A stretch of 64,000 nt of DNA, taken from NCBI RefSeq assembly GCF_002865645.1, contig NW_020194515.1, positions 1,054,001 through 1,118,000 of the forward strand, written 5' to 3'. The DNA is from Hyaloscypha bicolor E. Its lineage: Eukaryota; Ascomycota; Leotiomycetes; Helotiales; Hyaloscyphaceae. A program made the position numbers and the translations under genes. Shown here one piece after another: positions 1-10,598 of the stretch; position 1 is the first letter of the stretch, and the number at the start of each line of letters is the position of its first letter. The notes under the pieces are model-generated. The model was not told where the DNA came from and made no database searches. It was given only the letters and a program-made list of their open reading frames with translations.

Positions 1-231
1 CATCAGCCGTTCTATACTTTCGACTCAAATTAATCCGCGAAACATTTATATAATCTAAGAAAAACTTCAGAGATTTCTAGTTGACGAGGTTAATTATCAC
101 CTAGTAGGAGCATCTAAAGTTGTTATTATTATTCTGCAATTTCTTCAGGTTCAAAGTTAGGGCAGGAACCGTAAGCGAGGTGCACCCCTGGCGGTAGCAG
201 AACGGATAGTCGTTCGGTGCTTCTCTCGCCC

Positions 232-641
232 AAGGAGCCTATTAGGTGAAGGATAGCAATACGCAAATTACAGCGATACGCAAAATTTCCCCCCACATTC
301 ACGTATCACCCCCCAAATGCCACCCAAACTACATGAGATCGAGGAGCGAGTAGCTAAGGCCTCTCGTACGATGGACGATAACCCTTATCTTAAAGAGACG
401 AAGGCTGCGCAGCAGTTTGGGGCCACGTACGACCGTCCAATGGCTCGTCGACGTGGTCGTCCACCTAGATAATGGTATCGTTTCCAAAGGACTATTGAAA
501 GGTAAAGGAGCAAATGTACTATAATTTACATGATTTATGGCAGTGATGCATCGGGTTTGAGCGAATAATGGTATATCTTCGAAAAAATTTGCGTATCGCT
601 GTACTTTGCGTATCGCTATCACTCACCTAATAGGCTCCTTA
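232..641. mobile_element. Short pogo/Fot1-like transposon derivative with long TIRs
   Basis: Positions 232-288 and 585-641 are near-perfect inverted copies of about 57 bp. Each starts AAGGAGCCTATTAGGTGA and carries two subterminal direct repeats of the form RCGATACGCAAA. The roughly 300 bp between them hold one short ORF (317-472) that looks like the N-terminal end of a DDE transposase, and nothing else. I infer a non-autonomous, internally deleted element. The exact ends and any TA target duplication are unclear, because AAGGAGCC is also mirrored outside the TTAGGTGA motif. Confidence 0.6.
317..472 (+). pseudogene. Truncated transposase N-terminus (51 aa)
   Basis: This ATG-to-TAA ORF of 51 codons begins MPPKLHEIEERVAKA and ends in a basic RRRGRPPR tract. 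The helix-turn-helix-like start plus AT-hook-like end resembles the N-terminal DNA-binding part of pogo/Fot1 DDE transposases, which run to 500 residues or more. No DDE catalytic domain follows before the right inverted repeat, so this is a remnant or deletion product. The family assignment is by resemblance only. Confidence 0.4.
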
Positions 642-1313
642 GGCGGGATTATTAGGTGAGAACCGCCGGACGACTACAAGGACGTGCAAGGGTCTCAAGG
701 GGCGGACTCGTTGGTACATAGGAGGTACGGTGCACTACTTACGTTATGCGTGACTGCTAGAATTACAATCCCCCGTAGATTTGATAAGATTGTCTTTGAA
801 ACTCTAACTCCTCACAATTTGGGTCGGACCGACTGTATGATTTTGCGGCAAGCCTTGCTTGCGTTTATACCACTTCCCATTTCTGCCCCGGATACCCGCG
901 TATGAAAAGTTGACAGAATGAGATTGTACCAGTCACGAGCAGACCAAGCCCAGTCACACGCTCAACGGCACCAGAGTCAGATCGACCCCGGCCTTACTCT
1001 TTACATTTGAGGCGAGCGATGTAATATCACCCATGTTGCTTATGCCTAGGAACCACAATCTCTTCGTGTCAGCAGACACGATCGTTGAAGGTTGACAAAT
1101 TTCTAAGCTCTCGCTTAACTCAGGGGCTATTATAATTACCCCTATTCCAAGACTTTCCAAGGGGTCACCGCTGTGTCTGGCTTTGACATGGAAAGTTATT
1201 TCGTGAGAATCACACCAGGCAGCTGGCAACCTAACTATGATGAAGCACGGGATGAGAAAGGCTACCCCGGGAAATTGCGACATCTTCTGGACAAATATGC
1301 ATTCAAGATATTT
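642..1313. other. Intergenic, no gene recognised
   Basis: I see no recognisable coding region. A 109-codon open frame on the minus strand (954-1283) has no family resemblance and is probably chance or 3' flank of the SDR gene. Confidence 0.4.
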
Positions 1314-2306
1314 TCACAACTTCGACGCTCTCAACTTCGTACTATCCGTCCTCCTCCCCTCATCCGCCTGCTCAGCGACCGTAAGATCCGGTAACACAGC
1401 CGGCATGATTCTTCTCGGCACCGCCCCTGGGACAACAGAGTACTTCGAGAAATCCGTAACGCCCTTGTAACCCCTGAGAAAATCCTCATCAAGTTCCAAC
1501 TGCCCATTGACCCTCTCAACAGGCGCCTCCAACATCGCAAGAATAGCATCCGAATATATCGTTGGCTTCCGCAGATCTTTGACAGAATCCGGATCGGTCC
1601 TAGTAATCTGGCCCGTCGCAGCAGATTCAATGGAACATGCTGGCCAGATGCTAGTTATCGCCATATTTTTCTTCCCCTCTCTCTCCCAATCCATCGCCAA
1701 ACCCTTGGTCAGAACGCTCATCCCAACTTTCCCCATGGCGTATGCAGTTTTGCCTCGAAAGAAGCGCGAGTATATCGGTGGGCTAACGACGATTATCCGA
1801 CCTTTCCAGCCATTGGCTTTGAAGTATGGCAGGGAGGATTGCACTGAAGCGTACAGACCGAGCGCATTGACAGATTGCATGAGCTGATATCGCTTCGTTG
1901 GTGTGTTCTCTACAGATGCCCACCAGATAGCTCCTGGATTGTAGATCAAGACGTCGAGGTGGCCGTAGACTTTCACGGTTTGATCCACCATCCTCTGGAT
2001 GCTCCCTGGATCTCGCGTATCCACTGTAATGGCAGTTGCCTGTCCGCCAGCTTCTCTGATCTCTCGCTCGACTGTGCTGATTGTGGATTGCAGGGAGTTC
2101 GGATCGGGTGGGAATGGCTTCGTGGCATACGCGTCTGAGGTAGATTTCGCTGCAACGACAACTGGAGGACACTGTCAGGAGCTGCCTGGCTCAATTGAAA
2201 TCGGATGCGTACCTGCGTATCCATTCTTTGCTAGGTCAATAGCAACCTGTCTGCCAATGCCGCGCGAGGCACCAACAACCAATGCTATCTTGTTTTTCCT
2301 GGCCAT
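1314..2306 (-). CDS. Short-chain dehydrogenase/reductase, HSDL2-like, peroxisomal (C-terminal SKL)
   Basis: Exons 2213-2306 and 1314-2161 (51-nt intron) encode 313 aa. A classical NAD(P)-binding SDR fold is visible: nucleotide loop GASRGIG at residues 12-18, a NAG-type motif as YNPGA, an active-site region with VVSPPIYSRF, and the catalytic YAMGK. The wording around WPACSIESAATG and the lack of a proline-rich SDR tail match the HSDL2 group, whose members are peroxisomal or mitochondrial oxidoreductases of unknown substrate. The last three residues are Ser-Lys-Leu, a canonical PTS1, so peroxisomal import is predicted. The start ATG sits five codons before the first beta-strand, as expected. 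The gene is divergent from the GST kappa gene, 373 bp away. Confidence 0.85.
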
Positions 2307-2679
2307 TATTGTTGATTGAGTTCAAGAATATCCGTCTAATGCGGTCCTATGGGTAGGCAGCTCCGAGTACAGTGCCATTCTGCTCTTATAGAGCTCGAGA
2401 GGTTGTCGTGGTTGTGTTCGGCCGTTGTGGTTTAGTGATCAAGGGTGATGCCCTGTACCTCGGCTTAGTATGAGATCTCGTGACTTCCAGCATACTTTTC
2501 ACGATGACAACCTCCTCTTTCTCCAACTTTCTTGATCACTCATCACTTCAAGCTTAAAGTTCCACGATCTTTTGTCTCGGATTCCCCAGCAATTGAGGCC
2601 GTGATCTGATTAGTGAGCGTGTCGGGGCGCCCCCATCCCCCACACTTCGGCGCCCCGCCTTCTTCGACCAACCACAGCC
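2307..2679. promoter_or_regulatory. Bidirectional promoter between SDR and GST kappa genes
   Basis: This 373-bp interval separates the start codons of two divergently transcribed, probably peroxisomal enzymes and must hold both promoters. I did not identify a specific transcription factor site with confidence. Confidence 0.5.
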
Positions 2680-3640
2680 ATGGGAGGGCATATAGATTGC
2701 TATTTGGATGTCTGTAAGTAATCATTTCCTTCTTTCCAAGCTTGGAGAACTTCTGGATCCCACGGCTGCTAACTACCGCCGAACCTTTAACTAACCAGTT
2801 CGAAAGCCTCCTTCTATTCATACATGGCGCTCTCATATCTCCTCAAGAACAGAGATCTCCTGGCCTCCCACGAGGTAACCGTTGAGTAAGCTCCATCCCT
2901 TAATCTCTCAATCTCGCCTCTCTTCTAAGTTCTCACAGATTTCATCCCATCTTCCTTGGCGGCGTAAACGTAGGCAGCGGTTCGTCCACCCCTCCCGGCC
3001 CCCACGACACTTCACCCCACAACTAACCCTTCTGTTAATCCCCAGGCAACAAACCCCCCTGGACCCTCCCCGCAAAAGCCAAATACGGCAAATTCGACGT
3101 CGAACGAACAAAAAAATACCACGATCTCGAGAACGCCTCACCACCAGATTTCTTCCCTCCCCTCACGCTTTTGGTACATACTCATCCCTTTCCATTCCCC
3201 ACAATCTTGCAACCCTCTGTTAACAGAGCATGAATGAATCCCAGCCCCAAAGAGCATTATGTTACGTCAAAGCCCGCCACCCGCAATCAACCTTCGATCA
3301 AATCTTCCTCGCCCTCTTCCACGCCCTTTGGAATCTGCACGTCAACATCACCCTCCCAGGCCCGTTCACCGACACCCTTGAAACAACCGGGCTCTTCGCC
3401 CCTCCCCAAATCTCAGACATCGTCTCTGCTACGAAAGAGCAAGAATGGAAAGACAAGTTGTTGGCTAACACGCAGAAAGTGCTGGACCAGGGCGCGTTCG
3501 GGGCGCCGTGGATGTGGGTGCAGAATGGGGAGGGGAAAGAAGAGCCGTTCTTCGGGAGCGACAGGTTTCATTTCATGTGGACCTTTTTGGGAGTGCCTTT
3601 TCGGGATATTGAGATTACTCCCCCCAAGGCAAAATTGTGA
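2680..3640 (+). CDS. Glutathione S-transferase kappa / DsbA-like (PTS1 AKL)
   Basis: Five exons: 2680-2713, 2807-2885, 2939-2979, 3046-3173, 3245-3640, giving 225 aa, the usual GSTK length. The start MGGHIDCYLDV runs into SSFYSYMALSYLL across intron 1, in the place of the family S-P-Y-S motif, so the active-site serine is present. VEFHPIFLGGVNVGSG and NKPPWTLPAK follow, and the C-terminal half has GAFGAPW and FFGSDRFHFMWTFLG, both kappa/2-hydroxychromene-2-carboxylate isomerase signatures. It ends in AKL, a PTS1 variant; mammalian GSTK1 is likewise peroxisomal. The last acceptor could instead be at 3226/3227, which adds six residues in frame. The downstream kinase gene is convergent, 180 bp away. 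Confidence 0.85.
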
Positions 3641-3820
3641 TTCTTATCCGGCACCCAAGAGATCATTGTTGTGGAGTCTATATATATCATTATACATTTC
3701 TAATGGAGCATCCGGAACAATGGGCATCTGCGCACTTACTCTGCACTTCAACATCATGTTTCCTTTCATTTCCTTTCCTCCCTCCCCCTCTCCTCTCCCC
3801 GAATCCTCCTTACCCAGGCG

Positions 3821-6800
3821 CTACGAGCCCTTCTCACTCAATCCCCACAACAACTCCCCAATCCTCTTAAAGCTAATCGGCTTTGTCAGAAAATCATCAA
3901 ATCCACACTCCTCCGCGAGATCCCTGTCCCTGCGACTAGCCAGTCCCGTCAGGGCAACGATATACGCTCTCTTCTCTTTTCCTTTCTCCATGGACACTTT
4001 TTCATCCTCACCAAGCTGTAAAGATCGCGTGTTCTCAAAAGCCCGAATAAACCGTGTAGCTTCAAATCCATCCATCTCCGGCATCGAAATATCCATGAAT
4101 ATTACATCGAACCTTTTTTTGCGAGACTTAACGGCATCCACGGCTTCGACGCCATTCTTGGCTGTCACGATTATGTCGCCTTCTCTTTTCAACAGATATC
4201 GGTGCAAAAGGTTTAAGTTGAGAGCGTTGTCGTCCACGGCTAGGATGTGCAGAGCTTTTGATGTGGAGCTTGGTTTGGGAACGGGATCCGGGGTTGGTGT
4301 GAGGACTTTGGGGTTCGGGAGCGTGAGCGTCATTACTGGTTGAGGAAAAGCGGGAAACGTAGGGGACGGGAGTAATGCGGGAACTTGGGCGAGCGAGAGA
4401 GTGGCGATGCTTTCGAAACTTTGGCTACTTGCTGGCTGTTGTTGGACATGCCAGGCTGTGAGCGCCATGGTGGTAGGTTTTGGCTGTTCGGTCGTAGGCG
4501 AAGTGGATACTGTTTTGAGAGGTGGAGGCGTGAAACAGTAATCTGTTGATATGATCCCGTTCATGATGGTTCGTTCTTCGGGAGATCCGAGAGGTGTTTG
4601 AGTTCCGGCGTGGGCTTGGTTCAGACACCTCTGTATTTTTTGTGGCAAGGCTATGTCTTGATCGAGGAGGGCGAGAAGAGATCGAGCAAGCTTGAACGGG
4701 CCGATTGGACTGCAGATTTTCCCGATGGCATGTCGAGTGTGGACATTATCTTGCTTAGTAGAGCAGGCCATATCGTCGTGAACGATCAGTACCCGTTGTC
4801 CATCTTTATACCTGGTTGAATCTTCTCGATCAGTGATAATCAGATTCGCCGACGTTTCTTTGATCTCAAACCCGAACCATTCTGTGCAATATAGTTGTAT
4901 GCAAGACCAGGAAATATCCTTTTGGTATGACGTGTTCGTATCCCTCCCCCGCGAAAAGCATATGGATTTGCCAGCCGCTCGATGTCGCAGCTTGCTGATG
5001 CATTCCTCTGCGTCGGATGGGACGTTTGTCGAGTCGCTGAATGTTCCATTACTATGCTGAACATTTTTCGACTTCTCGACTGGTATGGTAACTTCGACAT
5101 CGGTGCCTTTTCCAAGTTCGCTTCGAATCGAGATCTTTCCGCCAATTTGGTTGACGATACTCCATCTGAATCTAATTAGCCTCATCCACCATTTCATGAA
5201 ATTTCCAGACAGGGCTTACACAATGGAAAGACCTAGTCCAACGCCAGTGGCAAATGTATCCTCCTGAGCGAATGGATGGTACAATTTCCGCTCCATGTAC
5301 TCCGAAGACATTCCCTTGCCCGTATCCCTGATATGCAAAGAGAGACAGTGGGAAGTCTTCCCCCATTCATCTGCCCGAGATTCCGTAACTCTCAGTCGTA
5401 ACATGATGTATCCGGATTCCGTGTACTTCTGTGCGTTGTGCCAAAAATGTTCATCACAACTCTCCGTAATGCCCCTGCCCAGATTAGTCCAAGGAGCGTA
5501 GAGGGTTCCCTAAAGACCTGCCTGCTTGAATTTTGAAAACCCAGTCCCGCTTTTCAATGTCTACAGTCACTTCAAGTGGGGCATGGTGAAGGCCCAGGGG
5601 TCGCTGGTCATTTTGAGATTCGCTGGAGATTGGAAGGGAAAGGTCAGGAGAGCCAGTGCCACGAAATTCGTTTGCTGCAATCATGCCATTGACGATATCT
5701 TCGCAGAGCAAGGCGACATTAGTATCTTGATAAAGTTCATTGGAGATGGTATCTGAATGGCAAATAAGTATTGAAGAGTGATTGTAGGTATTGGGGGGGA
5801 GGGGGGGCGTACCCTGATGATGACCTGCACGCTCGAAAGAATTTATCTTGCTATAGTCAAGCACATGGTTGATGGTATCCTAAAACTCATCAGCACCCCC
5901 AACTTATCTATGAGAAGGTCATTGTACCAAAAGAGTCCCACTGCAATTTTGAATCGTAGATATGAACTCCATTTGAGAAGCATTGAGTTCGGATTCGCGG
6001 AGAAACTCAGCGCTAGCAAGGATACCATGCAAAGGACTTCTGAATTCATCTATGACAATCAGCTGAATACTCTTCCGGATTGTGGACCATTTTCCATACG
6101 AGAGATGCTGCTAATGAAATCAGACTTCATCTTGTTCGAGGTAAGTGCATCAAGGCGACTTATTTCGACCATCAAGAAGTTTGTAAACGCGGAAAGGTAG
6201 GCAAGCTCGGAGTCCACGGTGAAAACGGGTGCTGCTAATTCGCTCCAAACAAAACAGCCAGCATAGTACCGGTCTGAAGTCGTACACTGTTAGTCATTGG
6301 GTTTTCAGGAGGTCAGGATTCCATACCTCCGCCCGCATCCCATAGAGGCAAGAAAATTATCTGTTTGGCACCTGGAAAGATGCGAGATAATATTGCAGCC
6401 TCCGCTTGCCTCTTCGTCACATTGATCGGGAAATTCGATCGTATTCTCCCAGAGGGACTGATGCCGTTTCTTTGATCCCACTCGCTGATCTGCTCCAAGG
6501 AAGAAAAGTAACCCTCGTCATCCATATACCAGACATTTCCTTGTGGATAAGATTTGATCAGCGATTGCAGAGTTTTGGAATCGAGAGTTGCAGAGTTGGA
6601 GTCTGATCTAGAACTCTTTCCAGAACTCATCGCAAGAATCTTTGAAGCTTTGTGCTTATCTGTTGAGCTTCGTATTGCCCCAACGGACAGATGACGGCCG
6701 CCCGATTGTGTGCCCGGAGATAAATTTGGCCGTAGCTGGTTTTCATTCGACCCTTGACGACCCTTTTTATCCCTATGCGTTCGTTCCATTTGTGCTCCTA

Positions 6801-8388
6801 GATCTGTAGCTGGGCCTCCGTAAACGTTGATATTGTCATTCTCAATGTACCCAATGGCGGGGGCAAGAAAGACGACACCCCCCGCAGTAAGCTCCAGACT
6901 CTCTCGAAGGATAACGGCAGCGTGATCGAGCGCGGTCTTGATTTTGTCTAGCACGGACTCTTTATCTGTTGAAGGCTTGCCATGGCCGAGTCCCATCCCA
7001 TTCTGGATCTCCTCCTGAACTTGCCTGTCCTCTCCGGCATCAAAGCTATCACATGGCTCTTCATCCTCACGTAGGTGGCCCCCATCACTGCCCAGGTAAC
7101 TATCCCGGGAGGTCCTCTCGAGAAATCTTGCAATGCCCTTGCTCATTAGAGCTGCCCGACGTCGCTCGGCTGCTTCTCGCTTCGTTTCCAGGTGCTTCAT
7201 GATGTTTCTGGCCTGAAGATGCATGAATCGCCTTTGGTTCTGGGGTAAGCCATCGCGGGCTTTGTCATCAAAGAAGAATAAAGATCCGATATTCACACCA
7301 TGGCTGGTGGTGATGGGCACTCCCGCATAGAACCTGTAAGATGCGATTTGGCCGTCCACGACGGGGAGGTCTGCGAACCTGACGTCTTTGCTGAGGTCAT
7401 TTATGATGAAACATAAATACTCTTCTATTTTGAGATCAAGTGCCAGAGTGTTCTATCTCGCGTTAGTACCCCATAGGGACAGTATAATCAATCGCAAAAC
7501 GCTCATTGTCGAAATCTCATTGGAATTTGGGGGGTGTGATCGGTAGTCCATACCTCACAGAGGCCCCCAGGAGTAGGCACAGTCTGGCATCCAAACCACT
7601 CGCCCGTGGTAATTACGTCCTCATCGGTATCAACCTTGCCAGTTCGTACGGCCCCAGCTAGGAAATATTGCGTTCCTTGGGACTTCAGTGGGAATCACCA
7701 TAAGTTTTATGTACAGAACGCACCTTGATCAACCAAGCTGGCGTGTGTTTTAGCAACGGATGAAAGTTTTGGAAGCTTCAACATACCTCACCATGGCATG
7801 AACGCCACGTAAACGCCATACAATTGATTCAGCATACGCATCCAAAGCTCCATCATTATTCAAACTGTCACTAAAAATGGTGTCCAATGCTGCATTATTG
7901 GAGTGCTGGGGATCGAAGAATCTGAGGCTGGTCGTCAGGTCCGGTGGGGCAGGTATCCGCACAACGAGACCAACAAAGTTACGTACTTTCTCAACTCCAA
8001 CGCCCTCTGACTCTCCCTTATATCCCGGCTTGTCTCTGCGCCCTCTAAAGACATGATTCATCGCGCTGGACAACAGGACAGCCGGGGAGCGAAATCGTAG
8101 GGTTTCGACCGTCCGCTGATGCGCAGGGGCATTGGCAGAAATATTCTTCTCCCTCCCTGAAGAAGCCTGACGCCCCCAAAAGCAAAAGGAGGGTGTTTGC
8201 CGTACGTGATCCTTGGCCTTGGGATGGAAATCTAGAACATTTCGATTGCGAAGAACCCTGCAAGTGTGGAGCTGAATCGAGTGCGGAAAGCGTTCTCGGG
8301 GCACGCTTGAGATGGAATGCGCCTCGCGTTGGTCGTGGATACACCGAAAACCGGGCCGAAAATCAACGTTTTCCATATTAACCTCCAT
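3821..8388 (-). CDS. Hybrid sensor histidine kinase (GAF, HisKA, HATPase, REC)
   Basis: Ten exons: 7787-8388, 7724-7737 (14 nt), 7554-7675, 6327-7452, 6100-6273, 5928-6049, 5813-5879, 5518-5752, 5220-5474, 3821-5165; 1353 aa. A GAF domain spans exons 1-4 (SLVDQGTQYFLAGA, YRFYAGVPI, GVNIGSLF). The HisKA H-box SHEFRSPLHGI begins exon 6 with the phospho-His near residue 680. HATPase follows with HNAQKYT, DTGKGM and GVGLGLSIV. The C-terminal receiver has AVDDN, FMDISMPEMDG with the phospho-Asp, ALTG and FLTKP. It is a cytosolic sensor without visible membrane segments, expected to signal through a phosphotransfer protein. The N-box beside exon 9 is odd: the exon 8 end at 5518 keeps the frame open but scrambles residues just before HNAQKYT (see findings). 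The first ~60 residues and the start are the weakest part. Confidence 0.8.
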
Positions 8389-9834
8389 AACAATGACAAT
8401 TAAATATTTGCAACTTTATAGAGGGTAATCCTATAGACTGCGCATTAATTAATGTTATTTTTAAGGGAACCTAAGTGTGCTGGCTGTTAAAGAAATTAAT
8501 TGGGGAGTTGATTTTCAGGCTGGATTCGCTAACAAATTTGGCGGGTGTGTATGTATCACGACCTTAAGCGGAGGCGCGCGGGTGGATAGTTGATGCTGCA
8601 CCGCCGGCACGAGTCATTGTACCTGGTGTGCATGTATCATCCAAGCCGCTTCTCCAGCCCACTTTCAGCTGTTACAGCATTCGAGCTTTTGCGGCCTAGA
8701 GCAGCTGGTGAGTGATAGTACCGGTATCAAGTTGGGCCAGGAGAAGCCGTTATCAGATCAAATTTCCGCCCTGGCCAGGCCGTTGGGCCTAGATCTGGCC
8801 AAGAGGATGGGGTATCAGATTGCTGGAATTGTTTCAACGACCCCTCGCTATTTCGCCAACTTTGAAGAGCTTCCGAACCTATCGAAGCCTCTCTTCTTGA
8901 GTGTTGAGCCTCACTTGCAGGCCAGGCATCAGCAAGCCCACCTCACTATCCCTGGCGTCTATTGGCTAATGTTATCATTCGGCTTTCGGTCCGCCATCTT
9001 CTCCTCCACACTGTGACTTATCCGCAAAGACCCCATGGATATCCCGCATTCGTGCATAAGCATGATTGGAGACATCGGACCGGGGGCGTTGTTGCACAAT
9101 CCGAGGATGTGGTCGTGAGTGGCCCAAGCCACAAAGCTCCTTTTTCGAGGTGTCCACAGACAAAAGAAAGGTTGCTTCATCGATCGCCAGAAAATAGAGA
9201 GGTCGGGTTACATCTCATTCGTTTTTCAAAGCACTTAATCTGCATTTCGTCATGTTTAATTGCGGATGGCTGCATCCGATACCGTACGGCGTTTGGCTCT
9301 TGCTCAGGGAGGAACCCGCTGTTGGTGGGATGTGACTATGCAGCCGTTATCCTTACCACACTTGAAGAATAAAAAAACTTGGCCTAGGATTGAACCATCG
9401 CTCTGGAGACTTGTTTGGGTTGAAAGTCAACTTGGGGATATGCGATCACGTGATGTTGATATAGGCTCTCGTACCTCTCTCCTTGCCGATCCCCACAGCG
9501 CTCCCTGGATGAACGCTGTTTCATGGATAGAAAGATATTCGAGAGGCAGCCACAGCCGATTCAAGACCAAAATCGCATTCCCAGATTATTCTTATAAGTA
9601 GAATGCACAATTCCGACAGCTATCCATCAGCACTTGCCGACTGGGGCTTTCCACTGACCACGCACTAAGAATGGTATCCAAGCTCACTGTCCATAGTACC
9701 AATCAGCAACCACACATTCGAAAGATCAAGAGCAGAGATGCTGAAACACATCTGAAGTTCCGCAGATCCTGGGAGATCCGGAACCTCAGAATCATCCTAT
9801 TCCCATATGTACAATGTGCCCCAAACTCTCTTCT
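8389..9834. other. Intergenic, no gene recognised
   Basis: About 1.4 kb without a convincing gene. A 102-codon plus-strand frame at 8708 and 113-136-codon frames near 8962-9600 have no family resemblance. It contains the histidine kinase promoter at its left end. Confidence 0.4.
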
Positions 9835-10238
9835 TCAATGATGTGACTCTCCGTGACGCTCGCCATGTCCGTGATCATCATTCAGAAACATGTATTCGTA
9901 CCCGCAATACGCCGCAAATGCCACAGTCGCTATGCCTAAGCCTGGGAAGCTGCCTCTGAATCGATTCCATCGTGTGAAAGGTCCCGTGTATCGCCATGCC
10001 TCCCTGTTCCAAACCGTCAGTAAGCTATTCTGTATACCGCCGTAGCTGATGAATATTGCCAACTCACGCTCGCGCCCATGGGTCGTTTGCAGGAGGTCCA
10101 GCCGCTCTTGCGAATGCTTTAGGGTCGAAGCCAGTAAGGTTGGGTTTAGGAGCTCTCCGTATACTGTGATTTCAGGTTAACAACATTCTAGACAGTTCCT
10201 AATCCTCCAATTGACTCTACTTACCTTGTGATACGCAT
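9835..10238 (-). CDS. NADH:ubiquinone oxidoreductase subunit NDUFB3/B12 (complex I)
   Basis: Exons 10225-10238 (only 14 nt), 10068-10163 and 9835-10003 give 92 aa. The core PNLTGFDPKAFARAAGPP, then DPWARAEAWRYTGPFTRWNRF, then a single membrane segment FPGLGIATVAFAAYCGYEY and a His-rich tail (DDHGHGERHGESHH) match the fungal B12/NDUFB3 accessory subunit of mitochondrial complex I in the inner membrane. The family protein is about this size. The first exon carries only the start and four residues, so ORF-based predictors can miss it. The gene is divergent from CAF1, 360 bp away, sharing the intervening promoter region. Confidence 0.85.
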
Positions 10239-10598
10239 CTTAAAGGTTATGATTCTCCACGAGGCTGTGTCTGAGGACTCGAGGAGAAGGTTGACGTCCC
10301 TCGCCAATCACCCGAAGTTCAGTTCCTGAGCTAGCGCGTATTATGTAAGCGCCCGGTATCGTGGAGAAACCCAGCCCTGCCATCTTCAGAACCACAAAGA
10401 GACGAACATCGAACCCGATACTCCTCCACCAGCACGGCAAGAACATATCTCTCGGTCCTCTTCAATATCCAAACGGCAATACATACCCAACAGGTCTCAA
10501 ACAAGCCGCTCCCCAAGTCGCGCGTCCCGCTGCGCCCATGAAAGCCGCACACCTCCCTCGACTTTTCTGGACTAGCATACATAGCACAGAGAATCAAA
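10239..10598. promoter_or_regulatory. Bidirectional promoter of NDUFB3 and CAF1
   Basis: This 360-bp interval lies between two divergent, constitutively needed genes and must contain both promoters. I could not assign a specific element. Confidence 0.5.

Noticed and set aside
3234..4343. 369-codon plus-strand frame
   Set aside because: It is a Ser/Pro-rich shadow of the GST kappa last exon and the antisense of the kinase receiver domain.
5755..5811. Reading through the kinase exon 7/8 gap without an intron
   Set aside because: The gap is open in frame but is C/T-rich, has GTACGC and TTCAG borders, and inserts unrelated residues (TPPLPPNTYNHSS); splicing is preferred, though retention cannot be excluded.
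9385..9405. tRNA T-arm-like GGATTGAACC
   Set aside because: No cloverleaf can be built around it.
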